From Lasioglossum baleicum (taxonomy: Eukaryota; Arthropoda; Insecta; Hymenoptera; Halictidae), in contig NW_027469194.1 in the NCBI RefSeq assembly GCF_051020765.1, positions 186,001 through 250,000 on the forward strand: a DNA stretch of 64,000 nucleotides. The letters are read 5' to 3'. The translations under genes were made by a program, and so were the position numbers. Positions within the stretch are counted from its first letter, which is position 1. Every line of letters begins with the position of its first letter. Shown here piece after piece: positions 31,649 through 41,908 of the stretch. The notes below the pieces were generated by a model that had not been told where the DNA came from, searched no databases, and saw nothing but the letters and a program-made list of their open reading frames with translations.

Positions 31649-31840
31649 GCGGAAGCCAGTGATAGTGCCAGTGTCGGAGAATTCCGAACCCGTCCTCCCT
31701 TGACGAAACGAACGTTAATTTGCGATTCCCTTGACCCAGCGTTGCGAGACAGGGATGACATTTCAGTGCATCCTGTCTACCGCCACCCAGAGGCAGAGAT
31801 TCCACTGCGTGAAATCTCTTCTCTAAGGGGGGACGTGTGA
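31649..31840 (+). other. In-frame continuation after the A5 pol stop: shared C-terminal tail
   Basis: Directly after TAA (31646-31648) the same frame stays open to a TGA formed by the LTR. It encodes nearly the same 60-odd residues (ASDSASVGEF... to SLRGDV) that end the family A envelope ORF. Either the tail is reached by readthrough, or a nonsense change has cut it off, or it is retained only as 3' RNA sequence. The block ends in a polypurine tract AAGGGGGGACG with one C. Confidence 0.8.
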
Positions 31841-33632
31841 CGTCGGTCGCACCTCCGACGTTAGCTTTAAGACTACATGTAAAATTAGATACATAAGAGC
31901 GAGCGTTCCCCTTTAAAGATTCCAAAACTCCTAAAAATCCTTCATAACAATGAATCCTTAACACCACGTACATCTGATCGAAATCCATCAACATAACCTA
32001 AAATCCAAAATCTGTCAAAATCCTAAAATAGCCAAAAATGGCCCAAACTCGAAGATTGAAATATCATTGGACTCGTGAGCGAAAATCATGAAACTAACCT
32101 AAAAATTTGTAGGTTATGTTCTCAATTCGCGTTTGTTTAGACTTTACCAAAATTTCGATTTTTGGTAATTTTCAAAAGTACTTAGAATATTTTCAAACAT
32201 ATGATCGGTCGACAAATGATGTCAACTAATCATATGACATATAAATTTACATCGAAACGCCTTGCAAGAGCAAGCGCTCGAAAATATTCTAAGTCCCAAT
32301 TTATTTAAATAAATAAATAGGTACGCCAATGGTTACCACTTAATTTTCGAGTCCTGCACCACTGGGAACGAGAACTGCTGACTCTAGTGCGGCGGCCATC
32401 GCGCTGTTTACGACGAAGACCGGCACAAAGAGGACACGGTCCCCTTTTGCGAAGTCAGCATTTTTCGGACGAACGTTATTCGTCGACGAGCGTTCGATTT
32501 TCCACAGTCCTCTCCGGGGACCCGAGTGGGTCAGTCGAGTTTTCGTCAATCTTCCAAGTCCAGACTATTTAGACATAGTCTTTCCAAATCCAGATTGTTT
32601 AGACACAATCTTCCCAAATCCATACTGTTTAGACACAGTCCCTAATACCATTCAGTAATATCGTATTCTTATTCGTTTAATTCAAACATTACTTCGTTTA
32701 TTCAATTAATCATTTTTATTGCGTTTCATATTTCGTACTTAGTACGTATTTCGATTTCGTTAACAATAAGCATCTTTACCTTTGTATTCTTTTACGTTTA
32801 TAATATACTTTGTTTTACCAGAGTCAATCTAAATCCCAATTATTATTTCCTTGCTCCTAACTTCGTAGTTTGAAGTGACACGTTGTTAGTTAGAGATAGA
32901 GTTCTCACTGGAAAGTTCGCGAATAGTATTCCTTATTCAATTTCCTGTTACGTGTTCGCGTACGTGCGTGGTAGTGATAGACTTGCTCGCATAGCAAGCT
33001 CCGCAGCATCCACGTCCGTTTTCTCGAATCAAAATATCGTCAACCACGCGGACGATATTCGCGAGATAAATTCACGGGATCGCACAGCGTCCACGCCCGT
33101 TTTCGCTAGTTAAAATATTGTCAATCACGCGGACGATATTCGTGAGTTAGATTCACGGTATCGTACAGCGTCCACGCCCGTTTCCTCAACGAGCGCATCC
33201 GTCTACAATACCGTAGCAGCCAGCTGTCAATCATTGGAGGTCGTTCCTGTCAAATATTGACGTGACAGAGTTTGGCGCAGTCGTCAATCCTTGAAGGTCG
33301 TTTCCAGCCATTTGGATCAACGCCTGTCGAGCAGAGGGGACCGAATTCAAGGTCATCAGCGCAACCGTAGCCGTTCATCCGTTGCGAATTCATTTCTCGT
33401 GTCAATCGACAAACAAGCGAAGCGTAAAAGTAAGTGGAACATATTATCGCGTATGTTTCAGGGTCGCGTGCATCTTTCATCTGTGTAAGACTGCATGCAG
33501 GTGTCGGCATCGGGTCCTAGTCTGTTGATAAAAAGACCAACACTTTTATTAAATGTCAGTCAGTGGAAGAGCAGAGTAGCCGGGCCGCGGTATTCTCTTC
33601 TCTTGCTCTTATAGCCCCGCCAGGACGTGACA
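31836..33632 (+). repeat. 3' LTR of A5
   Basis: 1797 bp from TGTGACG to CGTGACA, followed by TSD CTTG at 33633-33636 and B1 sequence. Confidence 0.95.
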
Positions 33633-35396
33633 CTTGAGTTTGTTTGCATGTACAATCTTAAAATGGTTCCCTACTTTAATTTTTACATTGTTTGAGTCTA
33701 GGATGTCGCAAATTTCGTGAGGACCCGTATATTGCGCATCGAATTTGCCCTTGCAGGGTTCTTTGAGTAGGAATACTTGTTCTATATCTTCCGGTGGTCG
33801 AAGGAGATTTTGTCGATGCTGGGCTTCGAATTTCGCTCGCTTATTCCCATAGGGGTATCCGTTATCGCGAGGGTACTCGGATTTATATTTCTTTCTTGCT
33901 GACGCGTATTTCGCTGTAGCGCAGAGATTAATTTTATCGTATTCGTTTCGCTTCGCATGGCAACGTGCAGATGGAAGTTGAAAGGAATCGAGTTTCTGTG
34001 GATCATCAAAGATATAATTTTGAAGTAAGTTATGAAGTTCTTTTACTCTGGAGGCTTTGATATCCTTCTCTGGTTTAGAACTGTCGCTGGATTTATTGTG
34101 CAATATAGAACAGACCTGCTTACATATGGGTCTTGAAGATCTTTGATTGTCGTAGGAATGGAGTTGGTCTTGGAATTGATCGGGCTGGTTACCGGAGTTA
34201 GAATAAGGATCGGGCTGGTTACCGGAGTTAGAATAATGATCGGGCTGGTTACCGGAGTTAGTATTGTCGGGATGGTTACCGAATGCGTCGGGATGATACC
34301 CAGAATTAGAATGGTCGGGATGGTTACCGAATACGTCGGGATGATACCCGGAATTAGAAAGGTCGGGATGGTTACCGAATACGTCGGGATGATACCCGGA
34401 ATTAGAAAGGTCGGGATGGTTACCGAATACGTCGGGATGGTTCCCGGAATTAGAAAGGTCGGGATGGTTACCGAATACGTCGGGATGGTACCCGGAATTA
34501 GAAAGGTCGGAAGAGTACGACTCGATTTCTTCCATCTCCAATGGGGGCAATCGAAATGAAACTCTTTCCGACGAGGTGTTAAAACACCGGAGGCTCGCTT
34601 TGCCTTTACGATTGGTGACGACGCAGTCACCCAGGAATACATCCGGCGCTACATTAACACGGCGGATATATCCCTGTTTAGGTCCTTCGACGTCGACCGC
34701 TATGCACGCAACGGTACGAGGTTCGAGGACGAATTCTTCGGATTTCGGAGGAGTCTTTGTTCGGACTCGATCCTCACGCTCCACGATCCGACTTCTCGCA
34801 GTGTACTCCGATATCTCTCGAGTCTCCTTCGATTCCGGCCGGCTTTTCACGGCGTTTTTCTCTAGGGAGCACTCGATCGAATCCCGAGGAGGCATTGAAA
34901 TAACCTCCGTCACCGGAGCTCTGCAAGGTCTGACCGCGGGTGCACGAGGATTTGAGGAAGACACTCGAACGTTCCTTGCCGAATGTTCCCTACGCTCGAC
35001 GGCTGGAGTTTTAACGAGATCGTTGGTCATAGACGAAGGCATTGAAATAACCTCTGCTGCCAATTTATCGCGAGGCTCAGCCGTGGGCGCGCAAGGGTTC
35101 GAGAAGGGAACCCGAATGTTTCCTATCGTAATGTATTCATTCGCAAAGGAGATCTCGGCTCCTGTTCTGAAGAAGGGAGAACCGAGGATTCCGTCGATGT
35201 TAATTGGGAAGTTTTCTTCCAAGACATGAAATTCGATAGGGTTTTGACCCTGTAAGTGTATTTTAATTTGACCGAGAGTTGGAATGGATCCCTCGGTTAT
35301 TCCTTGGACTTCTATGGTGTTCGTATGATCTATAGGTAGATTTGGTTCTAGACTTGACGCACGAATTAAATTGATCTCCGAACCCGTGTCCAACAA
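33633..35396 (-). pseudogene. B1 protease ORF with env-type linker fused to the integrase C-terminal domain (5' part)
   Basis: Begins at the TTG before DTGSE of the aspartic protease (35396), followed by a Ser/Arg-rich spacer, the conserved block ending in CFNTSSERVSFRLPP, 16-residue NSGYHPDVFGNHPDLS repeats and 10-residue NSGNQPD repeats. The next part differs from B2: a linker (with AKYASARKKYKSE and NKRAKFEA blocks) similar in order and wording to the pre-envelope linker of family A. At about 33783 it joins the end of integrase at QVFLLKEPCKG. RT, RNase H and the integrase core are absent. The ORF was open (691 codons including 23038-22730) before A5 split it. I read it as an env-type B element that recombined with, or lost its envelope to, a pol-type copy. 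Confidence 0.8.
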
Positions 35397-35467
35397 AAAT
35401 TCACACTTCTTTTGTAATTGAGGGGCGGAGATTTTTACGCGCGGAATTGGTGAGTCTGCGGCAAGAT

Positions 35468-36826
35468 TTACTGCTGAGACGAATCGTCGGACTGGTCGTT
35501 CGTCCGGATAGCTGTTTGGGTGCGGGCTGTAGTTTGGGTTGAAGATGCGGCCTCCCGCCTGGGGTTGGCTTCGGTCGGGAGGCCGGACTCGTTTCCCGAC
35601 CTCCTATTATTATTGAAAGTGCGCTTACGGCACTCGTGAATATCGTGCCCGGGGGTTTTGCAGTAGTTGCAAAATTTGTTAGGGCTTGAGGGGCGATCTG
35701 TGCGACCATCGCGGTACGTGTTTTGGTCGCGAGGATTAGTTTCCCATCGCCGTTGCGGCGTCGGGGAGCGATAAGAGTCCCGGTTTAAGTTTCTCGAGGA
35801 CTGCTGAGACGAGTCCGGTCTGTTATCGCGGCGTTCTTGAGTTCGCTCTGGAATGTCACGAGGGGACTCGTACGTGGAACGCGGGCGATACGGCCGGTTA
35901 TCAGAGAAGCTGACTCGTTTTTCTTCGCGGATCAGTTCTCGTCGACGAGTCTGGTCTGACTCATACTGCCTGTAAGCAGAGATGGCTGCTTCGAAAACAG
36001 TGGCAGGATTTCGCGAAGGGCAATGAAGCACTTCGGCACGCAGCTGGGGAAGGAGACCTCGTAGAAAACAATCTACTACGAAGCGATCTAGTTCTTCGTA
36101 ATCAAGGCCAATATCTGTGGCATCTTGAATCGCGGTTCGAAGGTCTTTAACGCGATTGATGAAGTCTAAGATGTGCTCGTTTGGAGCTTGGAGTACACTC
36201 GCGAGATCGCCACGGTACTGGTCAACGAATTTGTATGGGCCCAGTACTGTTCGTAATTTCTCGCATAGTGCAGAAATTGTGAATATGTGCTGGCCTTCTA
36301 TAGCGGCATAAGCACGATCGTGGAGTTTATTGCAGAGCAATTTCGTGAGGGCACGCTCTGCAGTGGCCGGTACGGTGTCACGCGCGCGTTTGCATGCACG
36401 TATGAATTGTAGGACGGAAGACGAAGTACCGTCGAATCTAGGGACAAGCTCGGCGGCTTGTTTTAGAGCGAAATTACCAGTAGGTTCATACTGTGGGATT
36501 TCGCGTGGCTCTGGCGGTGAAGGTTCCCGCATATTAGAGACGTTACTAGGGCCTGGTGTAGGCGATTGTTGACGTAGGCTTTGACTCGTGATTTGGATGT
36601 TATGAAGCTCTTTTCGTATTTCGTCGAGCATATTCTTTTGGTTTTGTGCGTCTTCTTCATATTTGAGACGCAATTTGGCAATAAAATCAGTTTCTTCTTT
36701 GAGATATTGCTCTCTACGGGCGAGGTCTTGCGCATAAAGGAGTAACTCTTCCTCGGTCATTGGGGGAAGGTCTGCGTTAGGATCTGCTTGGAGATCCCTT
36801 TGAGATCGCGTGATTGGGCGAGACAT
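35468..36826 (-). CDS. gag: Gag polyprotein of B1 (452 aa)
   Basis: Starts ATG 36826 (MSRPITRSQRD). Charged coiled coil at about 25-80, capsid-like region about 110-290, Arg/Ser/Pro-rich stretch, CCHC zinc knuckle (C-NY-C-KTPG-H-DIHE-C) near residue 386. The layout parallels family A Gag and the capsid part is recognisably similar (VLQFIRACKRA, DQYRG, RVKDLRTAI). The frame is intact. The leader before it is short (110 bp) compared with 486 bp in family A. Confidence 0.93.
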   Translation of the reverse strand: MSRPITRSQRDLQADPNADLPPMTEEELLLYAQDLARREQYLKEETDFIAKLRLKYEEDAQNQKNMLDEIRKELHNIQITSQSLRQQSPTPGPSNVSNMREPSPPEPREIPQYEPTGNFALKQAAELVPRFDGTSSSVLQFIRACKRARDTVPATAERALTKLLCNKLHDRAYAAIEGQHIFTISALCEKLRTVLGPYKFVDQYRGDLASVLQAPNEHILDFINRVKDLRTAIQDATDIGLDYEELDRFVVDCFLRGLLPQLRAEVLHCPSRNPATVFEAAISAYRQYESDQTRRRELIREEKRVSFSDNRPYRPRSTYESPRDIPERTQERRDNRPDSSQQSSRNLNRDSYRSPTPQRRWETNPRDQNTYRDGRTDRPSSPNKFCNYCKTPGHDIHECRKRTFNNNRRSGNESGLPTEANPRREAASSTQTTARTQTAIRTNDQSDDSSQQ

Positions 36827-36916
36827 TTTGGAGGATATAAATGAGATTTAAAATGTGAATTTCGTACTGACACGCGTCGGAGCTTATTAATGCAAATATC
36901 GGCGACCATTTCGATG

Positions 36917-36933
36917 TCCTACCGACTGCGCCA
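36917..36933 (-). promoter_or_regulatory. tRNA-Ser primer binding site of B1
   Basis: TGGCGCAGTCGGTAGGA on the minus strand, four bases from the LTR. Single copy, unlike family A. Confidence 0.88.
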
Positions 36934-37227
36934 AATTTGTCACGTCCGTCACTGTGTTTTTGTTACAGGTACCAGGAGAGAGAAAAGAGAACAGTGACAG
37001 ACGGACGGTTGAGATATTATGATTAAAATGAGGAGTGGTCTTTCGTGCCGAGACAGCCGCGGGCTGTCATATGCACTAGGACAACCGATATTGCTATGAT
37101 GCAGTCAAGAAAAGAACGACCGACGCGGTTACAAGAAGTGTCCGACAAGAATCACGCGCGAGGTGATGCAACGAGAACGGTGAGTTTACAGGATTCAGCA
37201 ATTATACAAGTTATTATACGACTCACC

Positions 37228-37791
37228 GCAATGTTGTATTAACGCCTAATAATATTGTTGCAGCAGGAACTGGCGGTACTGGCAGTAGGTGTCGTACATC
37301 GGATCTTCTATACAGATGTCCTCGAGGTGAGGGAGATCTGGCAGAGTTGCTGCTGCTCGGTTCGGGACGACATTAATGGCCTTGGATGCTGGCCGCAAGA
37401 TGACACGTTGATGAGCTGGCAGAGGAACGTCACGGATGATTCGGCAACGGACCCTGGGAACGATGATCGTGTCTCGGCTGTCGTCGTCGTCGGCTATGTC
37501 GATCACCTCGCAATGTTGTATTAACGCCTAATAATATTGTTGCAGCAGGAACTGGCGGTACTGGCAGTAGGTGTCGTACATCGGATCTTCTATACAGATG
37601 TCCTCGAGGTGAGGGAGATCTGGCAGAGTTGCTGCTGCTCGGTTCGGGACGACATTAATGGCCTTGGATGCTGGCCGCAAGATGACACGTTGATGAGCTG
37701 GCAGAGGAACGTCACGGATGATTCGGCAACGGACCCTGGGAACGATGATCGTGTCTCGGCTGTCGTCGTCGTCGGCTATGTCGATCACCTC
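37228..37791 (-). repeat. 282-bp tandem duplication in the B1 LTR
   Basis: The block beginning GCAATGTTGTATTAACGCC occurs at about 37228 and again at about 37510. It copies the 3' half of the LTR ORF, giving a headless second copy (37246-37506) downstream of the complete one. Not present in B2 or B3. Confidence 0.9.
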
Positions 37792-38046
37792 TGGACAATC
37801 GACCGGATGTAGGACTGGCGTCGGAGCTCGCGAGAGGTCCGCGTGGTTGACCTCTTTAGGAGGGTTGCAAGGGCAACCGTATACAGAAACGTAATCGGAC
37901 GCGTCACACGGAATGTGCTCGGTGGTTCCCAGAAGTTCTGTCCACTCGGTAGTGGCAATGATTTGATCGAGCACCGCTTTATTTCTCAACGCGCGTCTCG
38001 ATTTAGCAAGTTGATACTTGCGTCCCGCTCGACGTGGGCGTCGCAT
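37528..38046 (-). CDS. LTR-encoded 172-aa protein, B1 5' LTR copy
   Basis: An ATG-started ORF entirely inside the family B LTR, in the sense orientation of the element. The N terminus is strongly basic (MRRPRRAGRKYQLAKSRRAL), like an Arg-rich nuclear or RNA-binding signal. A central VIDIADDDDS matches the SUMO-interaction consensus (hydrophobic core plus acidic run). Cysteines are clustered in the middle (GCPC) and the end is Tyr/Gln-rich (YCQYRQFLLQQYY). I do not recognise a family. The placement recalls LTR-encoded accessory genes of some retroviruses; the function is unknown. Confidence 0.65.
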   Translation of the reverse strand: MRRPRRAGRKYQLAKSRRALRNKAVLDQIIATTEWTELLGTTEHIPCDASDYVSVYGCPCNPPKEVNHADLSRAPTPVLHPVDCPEVIDIADDDDSRDTIIVPRVRCRIIRDVPLPAHQRVILRPASKAINVVPNRAAATLPDLPHLEDICIEDPMYDTYCQYRQFLLQQYY

Positions 38047-38897
38047 GGGTAAGGAATAGTAATGACGGAATATTAATAAGATAATGAAAATGAACTTCCA
38101 TTTGTTATTAACCTTTTTGGTAGTTAACTCGCTTCACGTCTATAGTGGCGGCTCAGCGTTTCCACTGCGCACTTTAGACCAATTCTAGACGCGGCACGAG
38201 AACTTCTCTATGACTCGCTTCAAATTCCTTATTGGCGGCTCAGCGTTTCCACTGCGCACTTTAGACCAAGTCCGGATATGTCACGAGTTTAATATATTTG
38301 ATGCAAGAACTGAATTGGAAGATGGTGTTGAACTAACACAAGAATAACAAGATCGAAGCACTGGTATAACAACGATATATTAAATAAGAACTGGTAAGTA
38401 CACTGGTATACAATATGTAAGTAGTATTATAATAGGAGTAGTAATTGGATTAATGAATAATGGATATTGTAATATGTTATAGGAATAATGTATGAGAATT
38501 AGGACTTGAGTTGAGTTGAGTTAGAGTTGGAATTGGAATTGGAATTAGGAGTGAAGGATCGACACACTTCACTTTCGCGGAGCTAGACTGAACACGTCTG
38601 CTCTTGAAGTCGGAAGAAGCCGGACTGGCGGCTGAGGCCAGGTAGGCACGTCTGTGCGAGTCGCTGGCTGAAGGCGGACTGATGCAAGCGTCCGCTCTGC
38701 CTTGCCTCCTTCGGTCGGAGTGGGGATAGCTGACGCTGCAGTCTCTTTGTTCTTCAGTCGTCGGAGTGGGAGAACCGCTGACGCAGCAGCGTCTTCGCTC
38801 CCGGGGACTGCACGTGCATTTCTGCTGACGCTGCAGTCTCGTGGCTGTCCTATTGCCCTCTACGAGCGTGGGACTGCTGATGCAGCAGTCTTTGGAC

Positions 38898-38935
38898 TTC
38901 TCGACGTTTCTAGAAGCTTCTAGATGCTTCCAGAG
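38898..38935 (-). promoter_or_regulatory. Heat-shock-element array in the B1 LTR U3
   Basis: Eight consecutive HSF half-sites at exact 5-nt spacing: TTC, GAC, TTC, GAA, TTC, GAT, TTC, GAG, with the core TTCTAGAAGCTTCTAGA. It lies 240-278 bp from the LTR 5' end, upstream of all element ORFs, where a promoter-proximal activator site belongs. Confidence 0.75.
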
Positions 38936-39175
38936 TGATGCAATACTTTATTGCATTATGTGTCGTGGTGATGGGTTGAAACTGAGGTAAGGTGTTGATC
39001 AAGGAGAAGTTATGGTGATGGATAGAGACGGAGATAAGGAGTAGAACAATAGAATATATGAGATCTTAATATTATGTTCTTATGTCTAGGGGACGGTGTA
39101 TGGATCTTATGCAGATCAGACCTTGTATACATAGTGTGTGTACAAGGCCAACGTCGTACATCGGACGACGTAACA

Positions 39176-39566
39176 CGATCTCTTTGTTCTCGAGGTGGCG
39201 TTTACTCGAGCGGAGTTGGGGATTTGAACAAGTTGTAAGTGTAGATGAGGGTTTGAACAAGTGTTAGGTAAGATTGAGAGTTTGGAGTGGTGGTTGGGTT
39301 TAGAACAATTGGGAGAGTCGAGATTTAAGTAGTGATGGGTATTAGAACAAGTTTAGGGAAAGTTGTGGGTGAAGTAGTGATGGGTTTAAGATGTATTAGA
39401 ATTAGAACAAGAGTTTGATAGCGATGGGTTTAAGAGATATTAGATTTAGAACAAGAGTTTGATAGCGATGGGTTTAAGAGGTATTATGTACTTAATATTT
39501 AATCTTAGCCTAGAATCGAGGTACGGTCCTCGATTCGACCAACGTCGGAGGTCGTCCGACGTAACA
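39176..39566 (-). repeat. LTR fragment of a third family (C)
   Basis: On the minus strand it begins TGTTACGTCGGACGACC, with a 7-bp terminal hairpin like those of families A and B, and runs 391 bp until B1 interrupts it. It contains a 44-bp tandem repeat (units near 39379, 39423 and 39467, GATGGGTTTAAGA...). It is inserted in the 5' LTR of B3 at 39566/39567. The rest of this LTR and its element lie beyond B1, outside the window. Confidence 0.65.
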
Positions 39567-39947
39567 TCCTACAACATATTACTATATCCATTATTCATTA
39601 ATCCAATTACTACTCCTATTATAATACTACTTACATATTGTATACCAGTGTACTTACCAGTTCTTATTTAATATATCGTTGTTATACCAGTGCTTCGATC
39701 TTGTTATTCTTGTGTTAGTTCAACACCATCTTCCAATTCAGTTCTTGCATCGAATATAATAAACTCGCGACATATCCGGACTTGGTCTAAAGTGCGCAGT
39801 GGAAACGCTGAGCCGCCAATAAGGAATTTGAAGCGAGTCATAGAGAAGTTCTCGTGCCACGTCTAGAATTGGTCTAAAGTGCGCAGTGGAAACGCTGAGC
39901 CGCCACTATAGACGTGAAGCGAGTTAACTACCAAAAGGTTAATAACA
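39567..39947 (+). repeat. 5' LTR of B3, middle piece
   Basis: Family B LTR in plus orientation between the family C insertion and B2. It covers the AT-rich segment and the GGCGGCTCAGCG repeats. It continues at 59576 after B2. The U3 with the heat-shock array would be left of the family C element, outside the window. Confidence 0.88.
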
Positions 39948-40107
39948 TGTCACGTCCGTCACTGTGTTTTTGTTACAGGTACCAGGAGAGAGAAAAGAGA
40001 ACAGTGACAGACGGACGGTTGAGATATGAAGATTAAAATGAGGAGTGGTCTTTCGTGCCGAGACAGCCGCGGGCTGTCATATGCACTAGGACAACCGATA
40101 TTGCTAT
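39948..40107 (-). repeat. B2 3' LTR, distal 160 bp
   Basis: LTR 3' end (TGTCACGTCCGTC on the plus strand) up to the A4 insertion point, ending with the TSD copy CTAT at 40104-40107. Confidence 0.93.
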
Positions 40108-41908
40108 TGTCACGTCCTGGCGGGGCTATAAGAGCAAGAGAAGAGAATACCGCGGCCCGGCTACTCTGCTCTTCCACTGACTGACATTTAATAAAAGTGT
40201 TGGTCTTTTTATCAACAGACTAGGACCCGATGCCGACACCTGCATGCAGTCTTACACAAATGAAAGATGCACGCGACCCTGAAACATACGCGATAATATG
40301 TTCCACTTACTTTTACGCTTCGCTTGTTTGTCGATTGACACGAGAAATGAATTCGCAACGGATGAACGGCTACGGTTGCGCTGATGACCTTGAATTCGGT
40401 CCGCTCTGCTTGACAGGCGTTGATCCAAATGGCTGGAAACGACCTTCAAGGATTGACGACTGCGCCAAACTCTGTCACGTCAATATTTGACAGGAACGAC
40501 CTCCAATGATTGACAGCTGGCTGCTACGGTATTGTAGACGGATGCGCTCGTTGAGGAAACGGGCGTGGACGCTGTACGATACCGTGAATCTAACTCACTA
40601 ATATCGTCCGCGTGATTGACGATATTTTAATTAGCGAAAACGGGCGTGGACGCTGTGCGATCCCGTGAATTTATCTCGCGAATATCGTCCGCGTGGTTGA
40701 CGATATTTTGATTCGAGAAAACGGACGTGGATGCTGCGGAGCTTGCTATGCGAGCAAGTCTATCACTATCACGCACGTACGCGAACACGTTGAAACAGGA
40801 AATTGAATAAGGAATACTATTCGCGAACTTTCCAGTGAGAACTCTATCTCTAACTAACAACGTGTCACTTCAAACTACGAAGTTAGGAGCAAGGAAATAA
40901 TAATTGGGATTTAGATTAACTCTGGTAAAACAAAGTATATTAAAAACGTAAAAGAATACAAGGGTAAAGATGCTTATTATTAACGAAATCGAAATACGTA
41001 CTAAGTACGAAATATGAAACGCAATAAAAATGTTTAATTGAATAAACGAAGTAATATTTGAATTAAACGAATAAGAATACGATATTACTGAATGGTATTA
41101 AGGACTGTGTCTAAACAGTATGGATTTGGAAAGATTGTGTCTAAACAATCTGGATTTGGAAAGACTATGTCTAAATAGTCTGGACTTGGAAGATTGACGA
41201 AAACTCGACTGACCCACTCGGGTCCCCGGAGAGGACTGTGGACAATCGAACGTTCGTCGACGAATAACGTTCGTCCGAAAAATGCTGACTTCGCAAAAGG
41301 GGACCGTGTCCTCTTTGTGCCGGTCTTCGTCGTAAACAGCGCGATGGCCGCCGCACTAGAGTCAGCAGTTTTCGTTCCCAGTGGTGCAGGACTCGAAAAT
41401 TAAGTGGTAACCATTGGCGTACCTATTTATTTATTTAAATAAATTGGGACTTAGAATATTTTCGAGCGCTTGGTTTTGCAAGGCGTTTCGATGTAAATTT
41501 TATATGTCATATGATTAGTTGACATCATTTGTCGACCGATCATATGTTTGAAAATATTCTAAGTACTTTTGAAAATTACCAAAAATCGAAATTTTGGTAA
41601 AGTCTAAACAAACGCGAATTGAGAACCTAACCTACAAATTTTTAGGTTAGTTTCATGATTTTCGCTCACGACTCCAATGATATTTCAATCTTCGAGTTTG
41701 GGCCATTTTTGGCTATTTTAGGAATTTGACAGATTTTGGATTTTAGGTTATGTTGATGGATTTCAATCAGATGTACGTGGTGTTAAGGATTCATTGTTAT
41801 GAAGGATTTTTAGGAGTTTTGGAATCTTTAAAGGGGAACGCTCGCTCTTATGTATCTAATTTTACATGTAGTCTTAAAGCTAACGTCGGAGGTGCGACCG
41901 ACGTCACA
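40108..41908 (-). repeat. 3' LTR of A4
   Basis: 1801 bp; 3 bp longer than the A1-A3 LTRs through small indels shared with the 5' LTR of A4. The polypurine tract AAGGGGGGAGG (minus strand) is at 41909-41919. Confidence 0.95.

Larger units (their letters stand above)
23043..33632 (+). mobile_element. A5: complete family A pol-type element (10590 bp, TSD CTTG)
   Basis: Two LTRs of 1797 bp (23043-24839 and 31836-33632) share private variants. They flank PBS, gag and a long PR-RT-RNase H-integrase ORF. The TSD CTTG is at 23039-23042 and 33633-33636. LTRs, leader, gag and protease-repeat region match the env-type A elements, but in place of the glycoprotein there is the polymerase. It is the only element in the window that keeps open gag and pol frames, so it is the candidate autonomous driver of the family. 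It has no envelope gene. Confidence 0.95.
22557..39175 (-). mobile_element. B1: family B element, env-type-like deletion derivative, interrupted by A5
   Basis: Minus strand order: 5' LTR 39175-36938, PBS, gag, a protease ORF whose 3' half is an env-type linker joined to the integrase C terminus, then 3' LTR cut short by A2 at 22557. A5 (23043-33632) is inserted near the end of the ORF with TSD CTTG. RT, RNase H and the integrase core are missing. The right flank is a family C LTR beginning CGAT; the left TSD is outside the window. Confidence 0.88.
36938..39175 (-). repeat. 5' LTR of B1 (2238 bp)
   Basis: On the plus strand it runs from TGTCACGTCCGTC to ACGTAACA. It is longer than the B2 LTRs (1978 bp) because of a 282-bp tandem duplication (about 37228-37791). 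From its 5' end it contains a terminal hairpin, the heat-shock-element array, GACTGCTG/CAGCAGTC hairpins, AT-rich repeats, a diverged direct repeat (GGCGGCTCAGCG... at 38147 and 38234) and the 172-aa ORF. Right flank CGAT is the expected TSD. Confidence 0.93.

Noticed and set aside
36938..39175. The longer B1 LTR as a separate LTR family
   Set aside because: The length difference from B2 is explained by the 282-bp tandem duplication and small indels; ends and landmarks are the same.
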